From a virus: a stretch of 64,000 nucleotides of DNA. Below are positions 23,355-31,961 of the stretch, in pieces (positions within the stretch are counted from its first letter, which is position 1; each line of letters begins with the position of its first letter). The translations under genes and the position numbers were made by a program. The DNA lies in IMG/VR virus record IMGVR_UViG_3300044825_000698, positions 1 to 64,000 of that record. One strand, given 5' to 3'. Under the pieces are notes generated by a model. The model was not told the origin of the DNA. It searched no databases and worked only from the letters and a program-made list of their open reading frames with translations.

Positions 23355-23599
23355 TGGCCAAGAAGGAATCACAGAAGTCTTTAGAGAACTGGACCAAGCA
23401 GGAATGGCGTACGTCCGATGGTTCTCCATCAAAAGGTAAGAAGCGTTACCTTCCTGACAAGGCATGGAATGAGTTGAGTCCTGCTGAGAAGGCGGCTACC
23501 AACAAGGCCAAAGCCGAAGGTAACAAGAAGGGCAAGCAGTACGTAGATCAGCCCGAGAAGATCGCCAAGAAAACTGCGAAGCACCGAAAGGGGGAATGA
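23354..23599 (+). CDS. DUF5872-like basic protein (81 aa)
   Basis: ATG overlaps the previous stop. The pattern SLENWTKQEWRTSDGSPSKG ... RYLPDKAWNELSPAEKAATN ... KGKQYVDQPEKIAKKTAKHR matches small proteins often labelled DUF5872. Strongly basic with a central helix pair. In phages these are usually in pairs with the 63-aa type, as here. Confidence 0.78.
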   Translation: MAKKESQKSLENWTKQEWRTSDGSPSKGKKRYLPDKAWNELSPAEKAATNKAKAEGNKKGKQYVDQPEKIAKKTAKHRKGE

Positions 23600-23601
23600 C
23601 A

Positions 23602-23715
23602 ATGTGCAAGACCTGTGGATGCGGTATGACCAACCCCAAGGCCCCCGGCTACGGCAAGGGTAAGCCTGGCAAGAAGGGCGCTGACAAGAAGGCCCCAGCC
23701 AAGAAGAAGAAATGA
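23602..23715 (+). CDS. small Cys/Lys-rich protein (37 aa)
   Basis: ATG about 7 bases after AAAGGGGG. Sequence MCKTCGCGMTNPKAPGYGKG followed by a lysine tail. CxxCxC could bind one metal ion with the basic tail on nucleic acid. Last gene of the rightward operon, 36 bases before the terminator hairpin. Confidence 0.65.
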   Translation: MCKTCGCGMTNPKAPGYGKGKPGKKGADKKAPAKKKK

Positions 23716-23751
23716 AGTAAGTGAGTTCCAATAGTTATTGGACTTAACGAG

Positions 23752-23775
23752 AGAGGCCCCCTTTCGGGGGCCTCT
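23752..23775. terminator. strong GC hairpin between converging operons
   Basis: Arms AGAGGCCCCC/GGGGGCCTCT with loop TTTC. It separates the rightward Dps operon from the leftward structural operon ending at 23860. No strong U-tract follows on either side, but the stem is 10 GC-rich pairs and may act in both directions. The rest of 23716-23859 has no gene that I can support. Confidence 0.7.
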
Positions 23776-23859
23776 TCCGTGTGTGGAGTTTAAAGGGGGA
23801 CCTTCACACCATATGTTGTGCCGTGTCGCCGGTATCCCGGTTACACGTACGTGAGGGTA

Positions 23860-24603
23860 TCAGTTACCCGAGTGTTCCGCAACCACCATGGCATGAATTT
23901 TATTGAGCAGTTCCTGGTTCACCAGATACGAAATGCAGTCCCCGTTGTTGAACGTCACGGCGATCTCAGCGATGTGAGGGGTTGGTTCGGGGGCATCTTT
24001 CAGCAGGACCTTGATGGCCTCTTCTTTGGTTTTGACTTCATGCCCAGCATTACGGGCCAACCTTTTGACATGGGCGGCTGGCATGACCTCCAGCGTCTCA
24101 CGGTCGAACGAACTGACATCCAACTCTTCCATGCCATCGTCAGTTTTCTCGGCGGTGACTTCCACGATGGGTGGAGTGTCAGACTCCAGGATGATCGGGG
24201 TCAAACCGTTAGTGAGTTCCAAAGTCGGCAGGCCCAAGTTAATCGACGTGGTTGCGATGTTCGTGGCGTACTGGGGGTCGTCCTGATTCCACAGGATGGC
24301 CGACAGGCCATGGAGTGACTTGAGATCACGGATGATGGTGATGTCTACATCTTCGGTCTCGGCAACTTCGATGGCGCTCTTCGCCAACACTTTCGGCACC
24401 GGCTTACGACCCTCAGCGGCGATGATGCGGAACTGGGCTTCGTTATCCAACATCCAGTCGTACACGAGTTCCAGTCCCTGTGGGATGTTGGAATCGCCGT
24501 ACCACGGAATGAGGTAGGTGACCTTTGTTCCGATGTCATCAAGAGATGCGTTGATGACTTTCTTGGGGGCCGAACCGGTCCCCAGAATCCCGTAGTGTTC
24601 CAT
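23860..24603 (-). CDS. hypothetical protein with C-terminal helix-extended-helix motif (247 aa)
   Basis: ATG after AAGGAG. N-terminal alpha/beta domain (residues 1-120: VTYLIPWYGDSN, ITIIRDLKSLHGLSAILWNQDD) resembles Rossmann-like sensor domains. Residues about 165-200 (LEVMPAAHVKRLARNAGHEV and TKEEAIKVLL) have the short two-helix DNA- or RNA-binding shape of Rho-N/HeH domains. Last gene of the structural operon. No exact family known to me. Confidence 0.68.
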   Translation of the reverse strand: MEHYGILGTGSAPKKVINASLDDIGTKVTYLIPWYGDSNIPQGLELVYDWMLDNEAQFRIIAAEGRKPVPKVLAKSAIEVAETEDVDITIIRDLKSLHGLSAILWNQDDPQYATNIATTSINLGLPTLELTNGLTPIILESDTPPIVEVTAEKTDDGMEELDVSSFDRETLEVMPAAHVKRLARNAGHEVKTKEEAIKVLLKDAPEPTPHIAEIAVTFNNGDCISYLVNQELLNKIHAMVVAEHSGN

Positions 24604-24620
24604 TGGTTCTCCTTGTGGTT

Positions 24621-24878
24621 TTAGCGCGTACTCTTCTTCCGCGCCATGTCCCCGGTCAATGTGATGAGCCGAAGTACGGAGTGGATGGTACCAGCCACAG
24701 TGGCAACAGCGAGACCACCAAGAGAGACATTTGACACATCGGCCAAGATAGCAATTGGGTATCCAAGGGCTACACCCAGAACGACTTTGACCCAGGGCAT
24801 AGCCTCTCGTGGGCTAACCGCATCGAGGACTTGGATGACCTTGTATAGGGCCAGCCCGGCTAACAGAATATTGATCAT
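24621..24878 (-). CDS. holin-like membrane protein (85 aa)
   Basis: ATG overlaps the stop of the tail gene (ATGA). Two to three hydrophobic segments: ILLAGLALYKVIQVLDAV, VKVVLGVALGYPIAILADV and LGGLAVATVAGTIHSVL, with a basic tail (MARKKSTR). Size, topology and position after tail genes fit a holin, which would open the inner membrane at lysis. No separate endolysin is in the window; the enzyme could lie outside or be the tail-borne domains. Confidence 0.65.
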   Translation of the reverse strand: MINILLAGLALYKVIQVLDAVSPREAMPWVKVVLGVALGYPIAILADVSNVSLGGLAVATVAGTIHSVLRLITLTGDMARKKSTR

Positions 24879-26593
24879 ACCCCTGGCACGTTATTATATG
24901 TAATGGTGTATTTCAAGTTAGTGGTAGGAATTCTGTTGCTGTAGACAGTGCCACTGGTTACTAACCTGGTGACCGGCAAGATACTCGACACCATCTGAGC
25001 CACCACCTTCTTCATTTTCTGGAAGTTGTCGGTGTAGACACTGATTGATTCGGCAGGGTTACCTAACCAGCCGTAGTCACTGATACTTCCTCCACCGTCA
25101 ACAATCCATGCTCCACGGTTGCTATCTCCATCGAAGTAGTCACCAACAATGTTGCGTTCTAGTAGAAAGAAATCAAAATCATTGACGTTATATATCAATG
25201 AATCTTCATAACGAACAACAATGTTCATAGCCGTATACGAAGAATATCCTTCAGGTACTTCTAAACGCCAATAACGGTGGCTACCTGAAATTGTCTGTAG
25301 ATCGCTTTCAACGACAAACTCGGCAGGCCCATCTGCGTAAGACCCGGTGTACAAATATACGGCGCTTATCAGATCCTGAACCTCACGACGACAGTGTGCA
25401 GAGAAGTACAGCACATCACCCGTCTTTAGCATTATCTCAGGAGTTGTACGTTCTAATATGTTAGTCCCCGGATCGTCGAAATCTGCGTAGGTAGTCCACC
25501 CACCAGTAAGCGATATGGTTCCACCACCTGTGTAGTCAGGGTTAGGGGTACTTCCACCATCATAAGTTCCGTCGGTCTGGCTCGTTCCTACAACACCTGC
25601 GTCCAGAGTAAAACCTGCACCGTACGTGCTACTTGGATTACCGCCGTCGATGCTTCCCACTATCCCACTAATTAAACGTGGGTCGTAAATGAGATTGGCC
25701 CTCTGAGTAAAGATTCGTATTTCATCAGGATCGGTAGTCATGTCATATTCGACATCACACCCGGTAATGGCCTTAAAGGTCATTTCTATAATCTCAGGTG
25801 TTCCTTTTCCACGTCTAAGCGTCCCGATGCTGTCAACCAAGTTACGCACTCGGTCGACGCCTAGTTCGTGGCTTTGAATAGGTAACCCAAAATCACGAGC
25901 AAGAGTGTCAAGGGCTTCTTGCTCTGCTATCCGTGGGTCCTTAGAGGCAATGACATAATCAAGAAGCGTTCTTGTCCGGTCAATATCCCAACCAATTACT
26001 GATAGGAACCGATACAGAGGACCGTTACTTAATGACGTAGATTGGTTGTCGTCTAACCACCTGTAGTACTCAGGGATGTGTTGAAATAGGGCGTTTGTGC
26101 TTCCATAGTTACTGGGAAGCATTACCTTTACACTCGCTACAGGCTCGTAGTAGTCATCTCCAGTGTTGGATAGGTATCTGATAAATAAGGTGTAGTAGGC
26201 CCACCTGGTGTTATCAGGAACCTCGTGTACGAGAGAGTCAGAGTACGCGGTTTCACGAAGGACAGCGCCGTTGTTTATCGATGTTGACGGACCTTGAGAA
26301 CTGTATAAGATGTGTGCCTCGTACGGAACAGGCACTGATCCAACAGTCTGTTCAAGATCGACGTTCCATGAAACCCGAACCGCCTGGTAGTCAATAACCG
26401 TTGCCTCAAACTGACCTACGCCAACTTCAAAACCAGAATCTGTTGGAACCTGTAATAGGTCGTCTGCACGCAGGTAGTTGTCGTTATCAGTACGAGGGGG
26501 ATAACTAGCACTCGCTGACTCACCTACTGGGTATTGAAGATACGCACCCTTATCTAGGGTGGAGCGGCGAAGAGTAAATGATGCACGTGCCAT
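24875..26593 (-). CDS. baseplate/tail protein, P2 gpI-like, with C-terminal jelly-roll-type domain
   Basis: 572 aa. Residues about 185-275 contain YRWLDDNQST, LYRFLSVIGWDIDRTRTLLD and the conserved ALDTLARDFGLPI ... NLVDSIGTLRRGKGT of P2 gpI/tail protein I. The N-terminal 150 residues look like a fibronectin-type sandwich, and residues 340-530 are beta-rich and may bind carbohydrate. gpI-type proteins join baseplate J to the tail fibres. Overlaps the gp6/J-like gene by one base. Confidence 0.82.
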   Translation of the reverse strand: MARASFTLRRSTLDKGAYLQYPVGESASASYPPRTDNDNYLRADDLLQVPTDSGFEVGVGQFEATVIDYQAVRVSWNVDLEQTVGSVPVPYEAHILYSSQGPSTSINNGAVLRETAYSDSLVHEVPDNTRWAYYTLFIRYLSNTGDDYYEPVASVKVMLPSNYGSTNALFQHIPEYYRWLDDNQSTSLSNGPLYRFLSVIGWDIDRTRTLLDYVIASKDPRIAEQEALDTLARDFGLPIQSHELGVDRVRNLVDSIGTLRRGKGTPEIIEMTFKAITGCDVEYDMTTDPDEIRIFTQRANLIYDPRLISGIVGSIDGGNPSSTYGAGFTLDAGVVGTSQTDGTYDGGSTPNPDYTGGGTISLTGGWTTYADFDDPGTNILERTTPEIMLKTGDVLYFSAHCRREVQDLISAVYLYTGSYADGPAEFVVESDLQTISGSHRYWRLEVPEGYSSYTAMNIVVRYEDSLIYNVNDFDFFLLERNIVGDYFDGDSNRGAWIVDGGGSISDYGWLGNPAESISVYTDNFQKMKKVVAQMVSSILPVTRLVTSGTVYSNRIPTTNLKYTITYNNVPGV

Positions 26594-28035
26594 TACGAAG
26601 TACTAATCCCTCCACTAATGGTCAGATTGACGGTACCTTTTCGCAGAAGACCAATCTCCGGCATGTTAGTAACCAAAGCGTTCGACGCATCGTAAATACC
26701 GTATGAGGTGACTACTGCGTATTCGACACCTACTACGTTAAATATTGCTCGGTACACTTCGCCTATACGGATCTCCTGCCCAATGAATAGATCGTCATAT
26801 TGGAATAGGCTGTCTATAGCCGAAACAACATCACGCTCAATCCATGGCGCTACATAACGGTCGAGAACCTTCACCGTAACGTCCATGTCAACTCGGTACA
26901 CCGGTAGGTTAGTAGCCGCTGTTACGGTCACTCCCGCCATAGCCAGAGGTTGTAGTAGGGCTTCTGCCTCGTCTTGCATAGCGGTCGGGATCGGTACAGA
27001 TGCTCCAGTAAAAGACGTGTAGTCATTTACATATGGAACTGCGTAAACCGTAACCGTCGAAGTACCAGAGTTGTAACTGGCAACCGTCTTAGATGCTCCA
27101 GATACGTTGATAGCAAGGTCTGCGTAGTCACGAAGGGTGACTGCACGGTTCTGAGACCTAGTTACACTCTTAATAGCCCGTTTAATAGACTCAACACTTT
27201 CAATGTTTTGCCCACCGGTAGCCGCAGATGATGACTGTATAGTCAGGTCAGCCGAAACGGAGTTTCTAAATGCCGTAATCGTGTTGGCTGGTAAGTTCCC
27301 GTCCTCACCATTACTAATAGTGTACGAAGCCGTTATTCGCACACCAGCAGGGGGTATCCGACCATTGATTCGGTTACCGAAATAGATCTCAGTCTCTTCG
27401 TCGGCGTTGACATATACGACAAACGCTCCTACTCCCGTATTTACGGTGTAGATAGAATCTACTTTCTGCCATTCACTTGGAGATGCTGGGTCTTCGTAAA
27501 CGAACACCCTTACGCTGTCTGGAGCGATATTCTCGCTACGTAGTACGTATCGCTGACCGACTTCTCCGGATGCTGACGTGGTCAGTACCTCTTCAGTTAC
27601 ACGTTCACCTTCTACGACGTTGATTGTCGATGAACCTTCGGCTGGCACCGACGCACCAGTAGTGCTGTAGAAGTAGTAGAACTTATTGTCGTACTGCGCT
27701 ACGAATTCTGTTTCTTCAGGTATACCGACACTTGCTCCAGCGTTGGCAATGGTTACTGTGGCCGTTGCCGAGGTGCGGTAATTAGGTTTGTAGTCAAACA
27801 GGTTGGCGTACGCCAGCACGCTCTCACGCTGTGTAGCGGTATCTACGAATGATTCACCAGCCGCCCGGTCGATGTAGTAATGAAAGATGTCTCCCATGTA
27901 CGCCCATAAGTCAACGAGCAACATGCCGAAGTCAGATGGGTCACGATCAGTCCATTCAGGGGCTACCACGGAAGCCCGGTTCAGCAAGTCTTGTTTGATC
28001 GTGCTGTAATCTCGTGATGAGTAGTCAAAGGCCAT
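26593..28035 (-). CDS. baseplate wedge protein, gpJ/T4 gp6-like
   Basis: 480 aa. Begins with the typical MAFDYSSRDYSTIKQDLLNR and EWTDRDPSDFGMLLVDLWAYMGD region, then YIDRAAGESFVDTATQRES, followed by a beta-rich body and a C-terminal VYRAIFNVVGVEYAVV. This is the canonical Baseplate_J pattern and length. Six heterodimers of such proteins form the baseplate ring that opens on host contact. Confidence 0.92.
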   Translation of the reverse strand: MAFDYSSRDYSTIKQDLLNRASVVAPEWTDRDPSDFGMLLVDLWAYMGDIFHYYIDRAAGESFVDTATQRESVLAYANLFDYKPNYRTSATATVTIANAGASVGIPEETEFVAQYDNKFYYFYSTTGASVPAEGSSTINVVEGERVTEEVLTTSASGEVGQRYVLRSENIAPDSVRVFVYEDPASPSEWQKVDSIYTVNTGVGAFVVYVNADEETEIYFGNRINGRIPPAGVRITASYTISNGEDGNLPANTITAFRNSVSADLTIQSSSAATGGQNIESVESIKRAIKSVTRSQNRAVTLRDYADLAINVSGASKTVASYNSGTSTVTVYAVPYVNDYTSFTGASVPIPTAMQDEAEALLQPLAMAGVTVTAATNLPVYRVDMDVTVKVLDRYVAPWIERDVVSAIDSLFQYDDLFIGQEIRIGEVYRAIFNVVGVEYAVVTSYGIYDASNALVTNMPEIGLLRKGTVNLTISGGISTS

Positions 28036-28049
28036 GGGTTATCCCTTTA

Positions 28050-28454
28050 TTAAATAATCGAATCTTCGGTGAGTTGACCAGGGGCCGCAATTTCAACTTG
28101 GGCTACTTGTAAAGAGCCTAAAGGCAATCTGTATATGGCGTTAACAACTGCTGTAGTAGGCTCACCCGTCTGTGAATAAAAACTGTTGTCTACCGCAATA
28201 TCAAGTATTACTGCTCCAGATACATAACGCTTTAAATCTTGAATAGCATCTACACGATAATCAGCAAACTCCATAGGAACTGTAATGTCAAAGAGTAGGC
28301 GAGACGTTGATGCCCCGTATGACGGATTCATTACCCGTTCTCCCTCAGAGGTGACGAGTACGTTGGCTATCTTCTGCTCCACCATGGTGGACCGGTCAGC
28401 AGTAAAGCCAACACGACCACCATCAAATGAGAATGGTACTTTAATTGACTTCAT
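28050..28454 (-). CDS. baseplate wedge protein, T4 gp25/GPW-like
   Basis: 134 aa. Contains TMVEQKIANVLVTSEGERVMNPSYG (shortened: QKIANVLVTSEGERVM), then LLFDITVPMEF and strands with LDIAVD. This is the GPW/gp25 family, a standard wedge partner of the gp6/J protein that follows. Preceded by an AT-rich promoter-like region. Confidence 0.9.
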   Translation of the reverse strand: MKSIKVPFSFDGGRVGFTADRSTMVEQKIANVLVTSEGERVMNPSYGASTSRLLFDITVPMEFADYRVDAIQDLKRYVSGAVILDIAVDNSFYSQTGEPTTAVVNAIYRLPLGSLQVAQVEIAAPGQLTEDSII

Positions 28455-28481
28455 ATAGAGCCTCCGACAACAATCGGTACC

Positions 28482-28505
28482 ATTATATAGTTTATATATA
28501 GTTTA
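28482..28505 (-). promoter_or_regulatory. AT-rich tandem repeat with perfect TATAAT (candidate promoter)
   Basis: On the + strand TATATAGTTTA occurs twice in tandem (28484-28494, 28495-28505), and the leftward strand has TATAAT at 28487-28482, about 28 bases before the gp25-like ATG. The 17-base-spaced -35 (TTTAGT) is poor. It is the only clearly AT-rich gap in the baseplate genes and could be an internal late promoter. Confidence 0.45.
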
Positions 28506-28518
28506 CTAAAGTAACACA

Positions 28519-28812
28519 TCAATGGTACTGCTTTACAGTTGCTGGAAGGGCAGTAATCGTAATGGTTGTCGATGGGGCGGGAGGAGGGTTAAGAAGATAT
28601 ACATTCGTCATCTCGGCATCTTCAACTACCACTAGCACCATGCTTTTCTCAGCAGGAACTCCCCAACCTGACGCTGACTTGTTCATGTTCATCTTGGACA
28701 CCACTATTGATTCTGTGGTCCCCAACACAGACGGTATTTTCACGATGACATTGCCGGTGGAAGACGATGAACTTACCACTAGTGCTTTATGGATACTCAT
28801 GGGGCTACGCAT
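28519..28812 (-). CDS. small beta-rich baseplate protein, OB-fold spike/gpV-type
   Basis: 97 aa (start at 28812 or ATG 28800, MSIHKALV). Sequence HKALVVSSSSSTGNVIVKIP, SVLGTTESIVVSKMN and SMVLVVVEDAEMTNVYLLNP alternates like the OB-fold of gp5/gpV central-spike proteins. Location just after the hub (gp27/gpD) supports this. It has no needle or PAAR domain. A small gpV core or hub plug is the best guess. Confidence 0.68.
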   Translation of the reverse strand: MRSPMSIHKALVVSSSSSTGNVIVKIPSVLGTTESIVVSKMNMNKSASGWGVPAEKSMVLVVVEDAEMTNVYLLNPPPAPSTTITITALPATVKQYH

Positions 28813-29968
28813 ACTCGGTTACCTTCCTTGTGCGGGCTACCCATTTCTTATCAACCACAATCGAGTCTGATGGGATTCTAAACTTAGTAACCGGTTTTAT
28901 TTCATTGTTCTTTGTGTAGAGGGCATCCTTAGTCAACTCTAAGTCAGTGGTGTAATGGTTTTGTTGTAGCACATGCTTTACACTTTTCACATACCACAAT
29001 CCGTCAAACTCAGATCCGTAATTAAGTACGTTGACAACTCCACCGGGAACAATACCGGCACCCGCTGACACTTGTACTTTAGCGTTAAACGGCATATTGT
29101 TTTTTCTAATACGTAATAGTTCTTTTTGCGCTTCTTCAAATGACTGTGTAGATGAGGACACAAAGTTCTCTACCCCCGGTTTAACCGCACGTCCTAATCC
29201 TGAGCGATCTCTCAAGGTACGGGTGTTGACTTGAAATGAAGACCCTTGTCGATCAAGGTACGCAACAGTTGTTGACGATGAATACCCAGTTGGTGATAGT
29301 GAGCCGAAAAACCCATCAAAGTTCATAATCGTGCACGGATGAGGTCCCATCTGACTATCTGGGGTAAACAGTTCGTGGTACGAAGATGACCGACCGGTGG
29401 CGCTATAAGTATCCCATACGTGTATGTGAGTTCCGTGCACAGTTACCTTGAAACTGTATTTGTTGACTGTCTTTACTAAAAACTCCCAATCCGATTCAGC
29501 AGTTTGGGTTATGTTAATTGGAACATACTTACTCTTTGGAAAATCAGCACTGAATCCGTATTTCTTTGACATCGACGACACGACGTTATTTAGTGTTGGT
29601 GGATTCCATGACTTACTATTGGTTACTTTCATTGAAAATGAAGCACCAACACAATAAACGTCCACCTGTTGGAAAGGACTTCCGTTGACAAACCCGTGGT
29701 TTGTTTGTGATACCGGTTCAATATTAGAAACGTACCCTACAAACTTCTGTGTTCTCAATGTTCCAGAGTCAATTGTAAACACCACGGGGGCAGTCAAATA
29801 CTCGTGGAGTACCTGTGGCGGTACACCCAGTAATTTAATTATTAGCAGATCATGCTTGTTTTCTTCAAGCATTAGTTCTGCACCAACTATTGAACTGTAA
29901 TCAACCGGAACACCGTCAATAACGACGGTAACCGCTGGTGATAACGGGCTAGAAGACTTATAGATCAT
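28805..29968 (-). CDS. baseplate hub protein, gpD/T4 gp27-like
   Basis: 387 aa. Four beta-domain layout with the late-control-D signatures: WEFLVKTVNKYSFKVTVHGT, PINITQTAESD, YLDRQGSSF and a C-terminal VVNVLNYGSEFDGLWYVKSV ... HYTTDLEL. Trimeric hub proteins connect the tube to the spike. Upstream is the LysM-like gp53 and downstream the OB-fold protein, as in many myoviruses. Confidence 0.88.
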   Translation of the reverse strand: MIYKSSSPLSPAVTVVIDGVPVDYSSIVGAELMLEENKHDLLIIKLLGVPPQVLHEYLTAPVVFTIDSGTLRTQKFVGYVSNIEPVSQTNHGFVNGSPFQQVDVYCVGASFSMKVTNSKSWNPPTLNNVVSSMSKKYGFSADFPKSKYVPINITQTAESDWEFLVKTVNKYSFKVTVHGTHIHVWDTYSATGRSSSYHELFTPDSQMGPHPCTIMNFDGFFGSLSPTGYSSSTTVAYLDRQGSSFQVNTRTLRDRSGLGRAVKPGVENFVSSSTQSFEEAQKELLRIRKNNMPFNAKVQVSAGAGIVPGGVVNVLNYGSEFDGLWYVKSVKHVLQQNHYTTDLELTKDALYTKNNEIKPVTKFRIPSDSIVVDKKWVARTRKVTEYA

Positions 29969-30207
29969 ACTGGTATGCGGAGTACAGTTCCCGCAGGTAT
30001 GCGATCAGGCCACTCTATTTGTGGATTAATGTCTGCTATTTCCCAGTATCTAGTACTGTCACCAAGAAACTGAGATGCTAGGAGAGCGAAAGTGTCACCA
30101 TCACGTGATGTGTAAACGGCGTAACCAACGAGATCCTGCGGTTTTCTATTGGCGGATCTACCATCATCAGATAGTTCATATCGGGAAGTAGTTTTATAAA
30201 CGGCCAT
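29965..30207 (-). CDS. small LysM-type baseplate protein, gp53/gpX-like
   Basis: 80 aa. Residues 27-80 (VGYAVYTSRDGDTFALLASQ, STRYWEIADINPQIEWPDRI, PAGTVLRIPV) form one LysM repeat with its final hydrophobic strand. Such proteins lie on the baseplate around the tube end. Overlaps the hub gene by 4 bases. Confidence 0.85.
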   Translation of the reverse strand: MAVYKTTSRYELSDDGRSANRKPQDLVGYAVYTSRDGDTFALLASQFLGDSTRYWEIADINPQIEWPDRIPAGTVLRIPV

Positions 30208-30215
30208 ATACGATC

Positions 30216-31961
30216 CTATTGAAGGTAAGCACTACTTGGATTAAGAGCACCCCGTCTAGCACTATCTTGTTTTGGACGGTCAGCCAACTGATCTTCTCGT
30301 GAGTATTGAACCCCTCCTGGCAATACGACAGGCCACTCAATCTTCTTTTCTATGTATAACTTGTCATCTGCACCTAGGTATTTCCACTCATCAAACTTAT
30401 AGGTGCCACCACCAGCACTAGTTGTTACAGAAACCTTTACAACAAAGTACTTACCCGTCAAGTCGGTGTCAGGGTTTAGTGCTTTATCTCCAGCCTGATT
30501 TGTTGTTATTTGAATAGATTCTTTCCCCTTATTAGGGTCTTTACTTCGATATGATTTTGATCGGATGGTATCCCAGGTGTCTTTATCTGATGCGCTTTCA
30601 GTAGCGGTATACGCACCTACCCTGGGCTTCAATGGCTCTGTATTGTTGCGTGCACCAGCAAGTGCGGCGGCGGCGGCTTCAGTTGCGTTGGTGTAAGGAC
30701 CCCATATTTGAAGAGTCCATTGATATGAAAATGTAAATGTTTGTCCATTTTCAAATAACTTAAGAACTTTGTCGTTCTTACCTTTTGCCTTAGCATCCTT
30801 AAATCCAGCCTTCGCTTCACGTATGTACTCTGACTTACGTTCAGGTCCTCTTGGTGCATCAGTGTTCTTATGGGTGTAGTGCTTTATAGCGACAAGTCCT
30901 TCTTTACCTAGACCCTTTTCCCAACTATCACTATTGTCAAGTGCAAACACAAACTGCTTTGCGTCGGCCCCAGCCGCACGCAATACCTCACGGTTTTGTT
31001 CCAGGGATGTATTTATATCGTTTATTTGGTTCTCTAGTTGGTTCTGTAGTTGGGTTGTCAAGAACGTCTTTTCTTTGGCAAACCCCACATATAGAGCGTT
31101 CATAGAAATGCCAATTGTTGCTTGAATAGGAACCATGTTGGTATTAAACTTTGTGTAAACGGTTCGTGTGCTAGTTACGAAACCATCGACCATGAATAGT
31201 TCAGAGAACACAACACGAACAGGCATGGGGATAAGGAACGCGCTGTTTCCAATATTCTCTTTCCCCATAAATTGGTCAGACGTAATCGCTTCAATTTCTG
31301 TAAGACTCGCCGCCTGATCGGGGTTGTTATTAGCATCGACAAGTGCTTGCTGTTTTATCTGGTCTAGTTGTGAATTAATTAAGTCTTTACTAAAACCTTG
31401 TCCAATGATTGAATATAAAACTTGGATATCACTAAGAACTCCAATTTGATAGACATCCCACTTAGGATTAATCGATTGATCCAGGTTGTCCAGATCTGGA
31501 AGTCTAAAATTAGGGTCTCCACTCGATAGTGGGTCTGTGTATACCCCACCTTCCCCAACTTCCATTGTTCTATCAAGAAGTATGTCAAAATTAAAAGTCG
31601 TAACCGCCGACATAGGTTGGGCAAACTGACTGGGGTCTTGAAGGATACTCAAGTAGATGTCTTGGCGCATCTGTACACTTTGTTCAATATCCTGTGGATT
31701 GAACTGAAAGTTAAACCTCATCTTTGTAGTGGGTACCACAGCGGTTTGATTTAGATTCGCTAGTCGCTGTGTTACAAGGCTTCTCATATACCCACGGTCT
31801 AATGACCGAGTGTTTAACACCGGTGCTTTAGTTCTCGGATCTATTTCTGTAGACCGTACGACTCGTCGTGGGTACTTAAACGGAGCGTTTACTATTTCGC
31901 TTTTCCCAACGCCGTGCATGGGGTTGTCACTATTAAATTGTCTATTACGGTACTGGGGCAT
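30216..31961 (-). CDS. large baseplate/tail-hub-associated protein (581 aa)
   Basis: Between the tape measure and gp53-like genes, where contractile systems keep a tape-measure-associated connector. The N-terminal KMRFNFQFNPQDIEQSVQMR followed by FNFDILLDRTMEV is like the strand pair at the start of baseplate connectors related to gp53/Pvc7. The middle has a coiled coil (QLQNQLENQINDINTSLEQN), and the C-terminus is beta-rich. Assigned by position mainly. Confidence 0.68.
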   Translation of the reverse strand: MPQYRNRQFNSDNPMHGVGKSEIVNAPFKYPRRVVRSTEIDPRTKAPVLNTRSLDRGYMRSLVTQRLANLNQTAVVPTTKMRFNFQFNPQDIEQSVQMRQDIYLSILQDPSQFAQPMSAVTTFNFDILLDRTMEVGEGGVYTDPLSSGDPNFRLPDLDNLDQSINPKWDVYQIGVLSDIQVLYSIIGQGFSKDLINSQLDQIKQQALVDANNNPDQAASLTEIEAITSDQFMGKENIGNSAFLIPMPVRVVFSELFMVDGFVTSTRTVYTKFNTNMVPIQATIGISMNALYVGFAKEKTFLTTQLQNQLENQINDINTSLEQNREVLRAAGADAKQFVFALDNSDSWEKGLGKEGLVAIKHYTHKNTDAPRGPERKSEYIREAKAGFKDAKAKGKNDKVLKLFENGQTFTFSYQWTLQIWGPYTNATEAAAAALAGARNNTEPLKPRVGAYTATESASDKDTWDTIRSKSYRSKDPNKGKESIQITTNQAGDKALNPDTDLTGKYFVVKVSVTTSAGGGTYKFDEWKYLGADDKLYIEKKIEWPVVLPGGVQYSREDQLADRPKQDSARRGALNPSSAYLQ

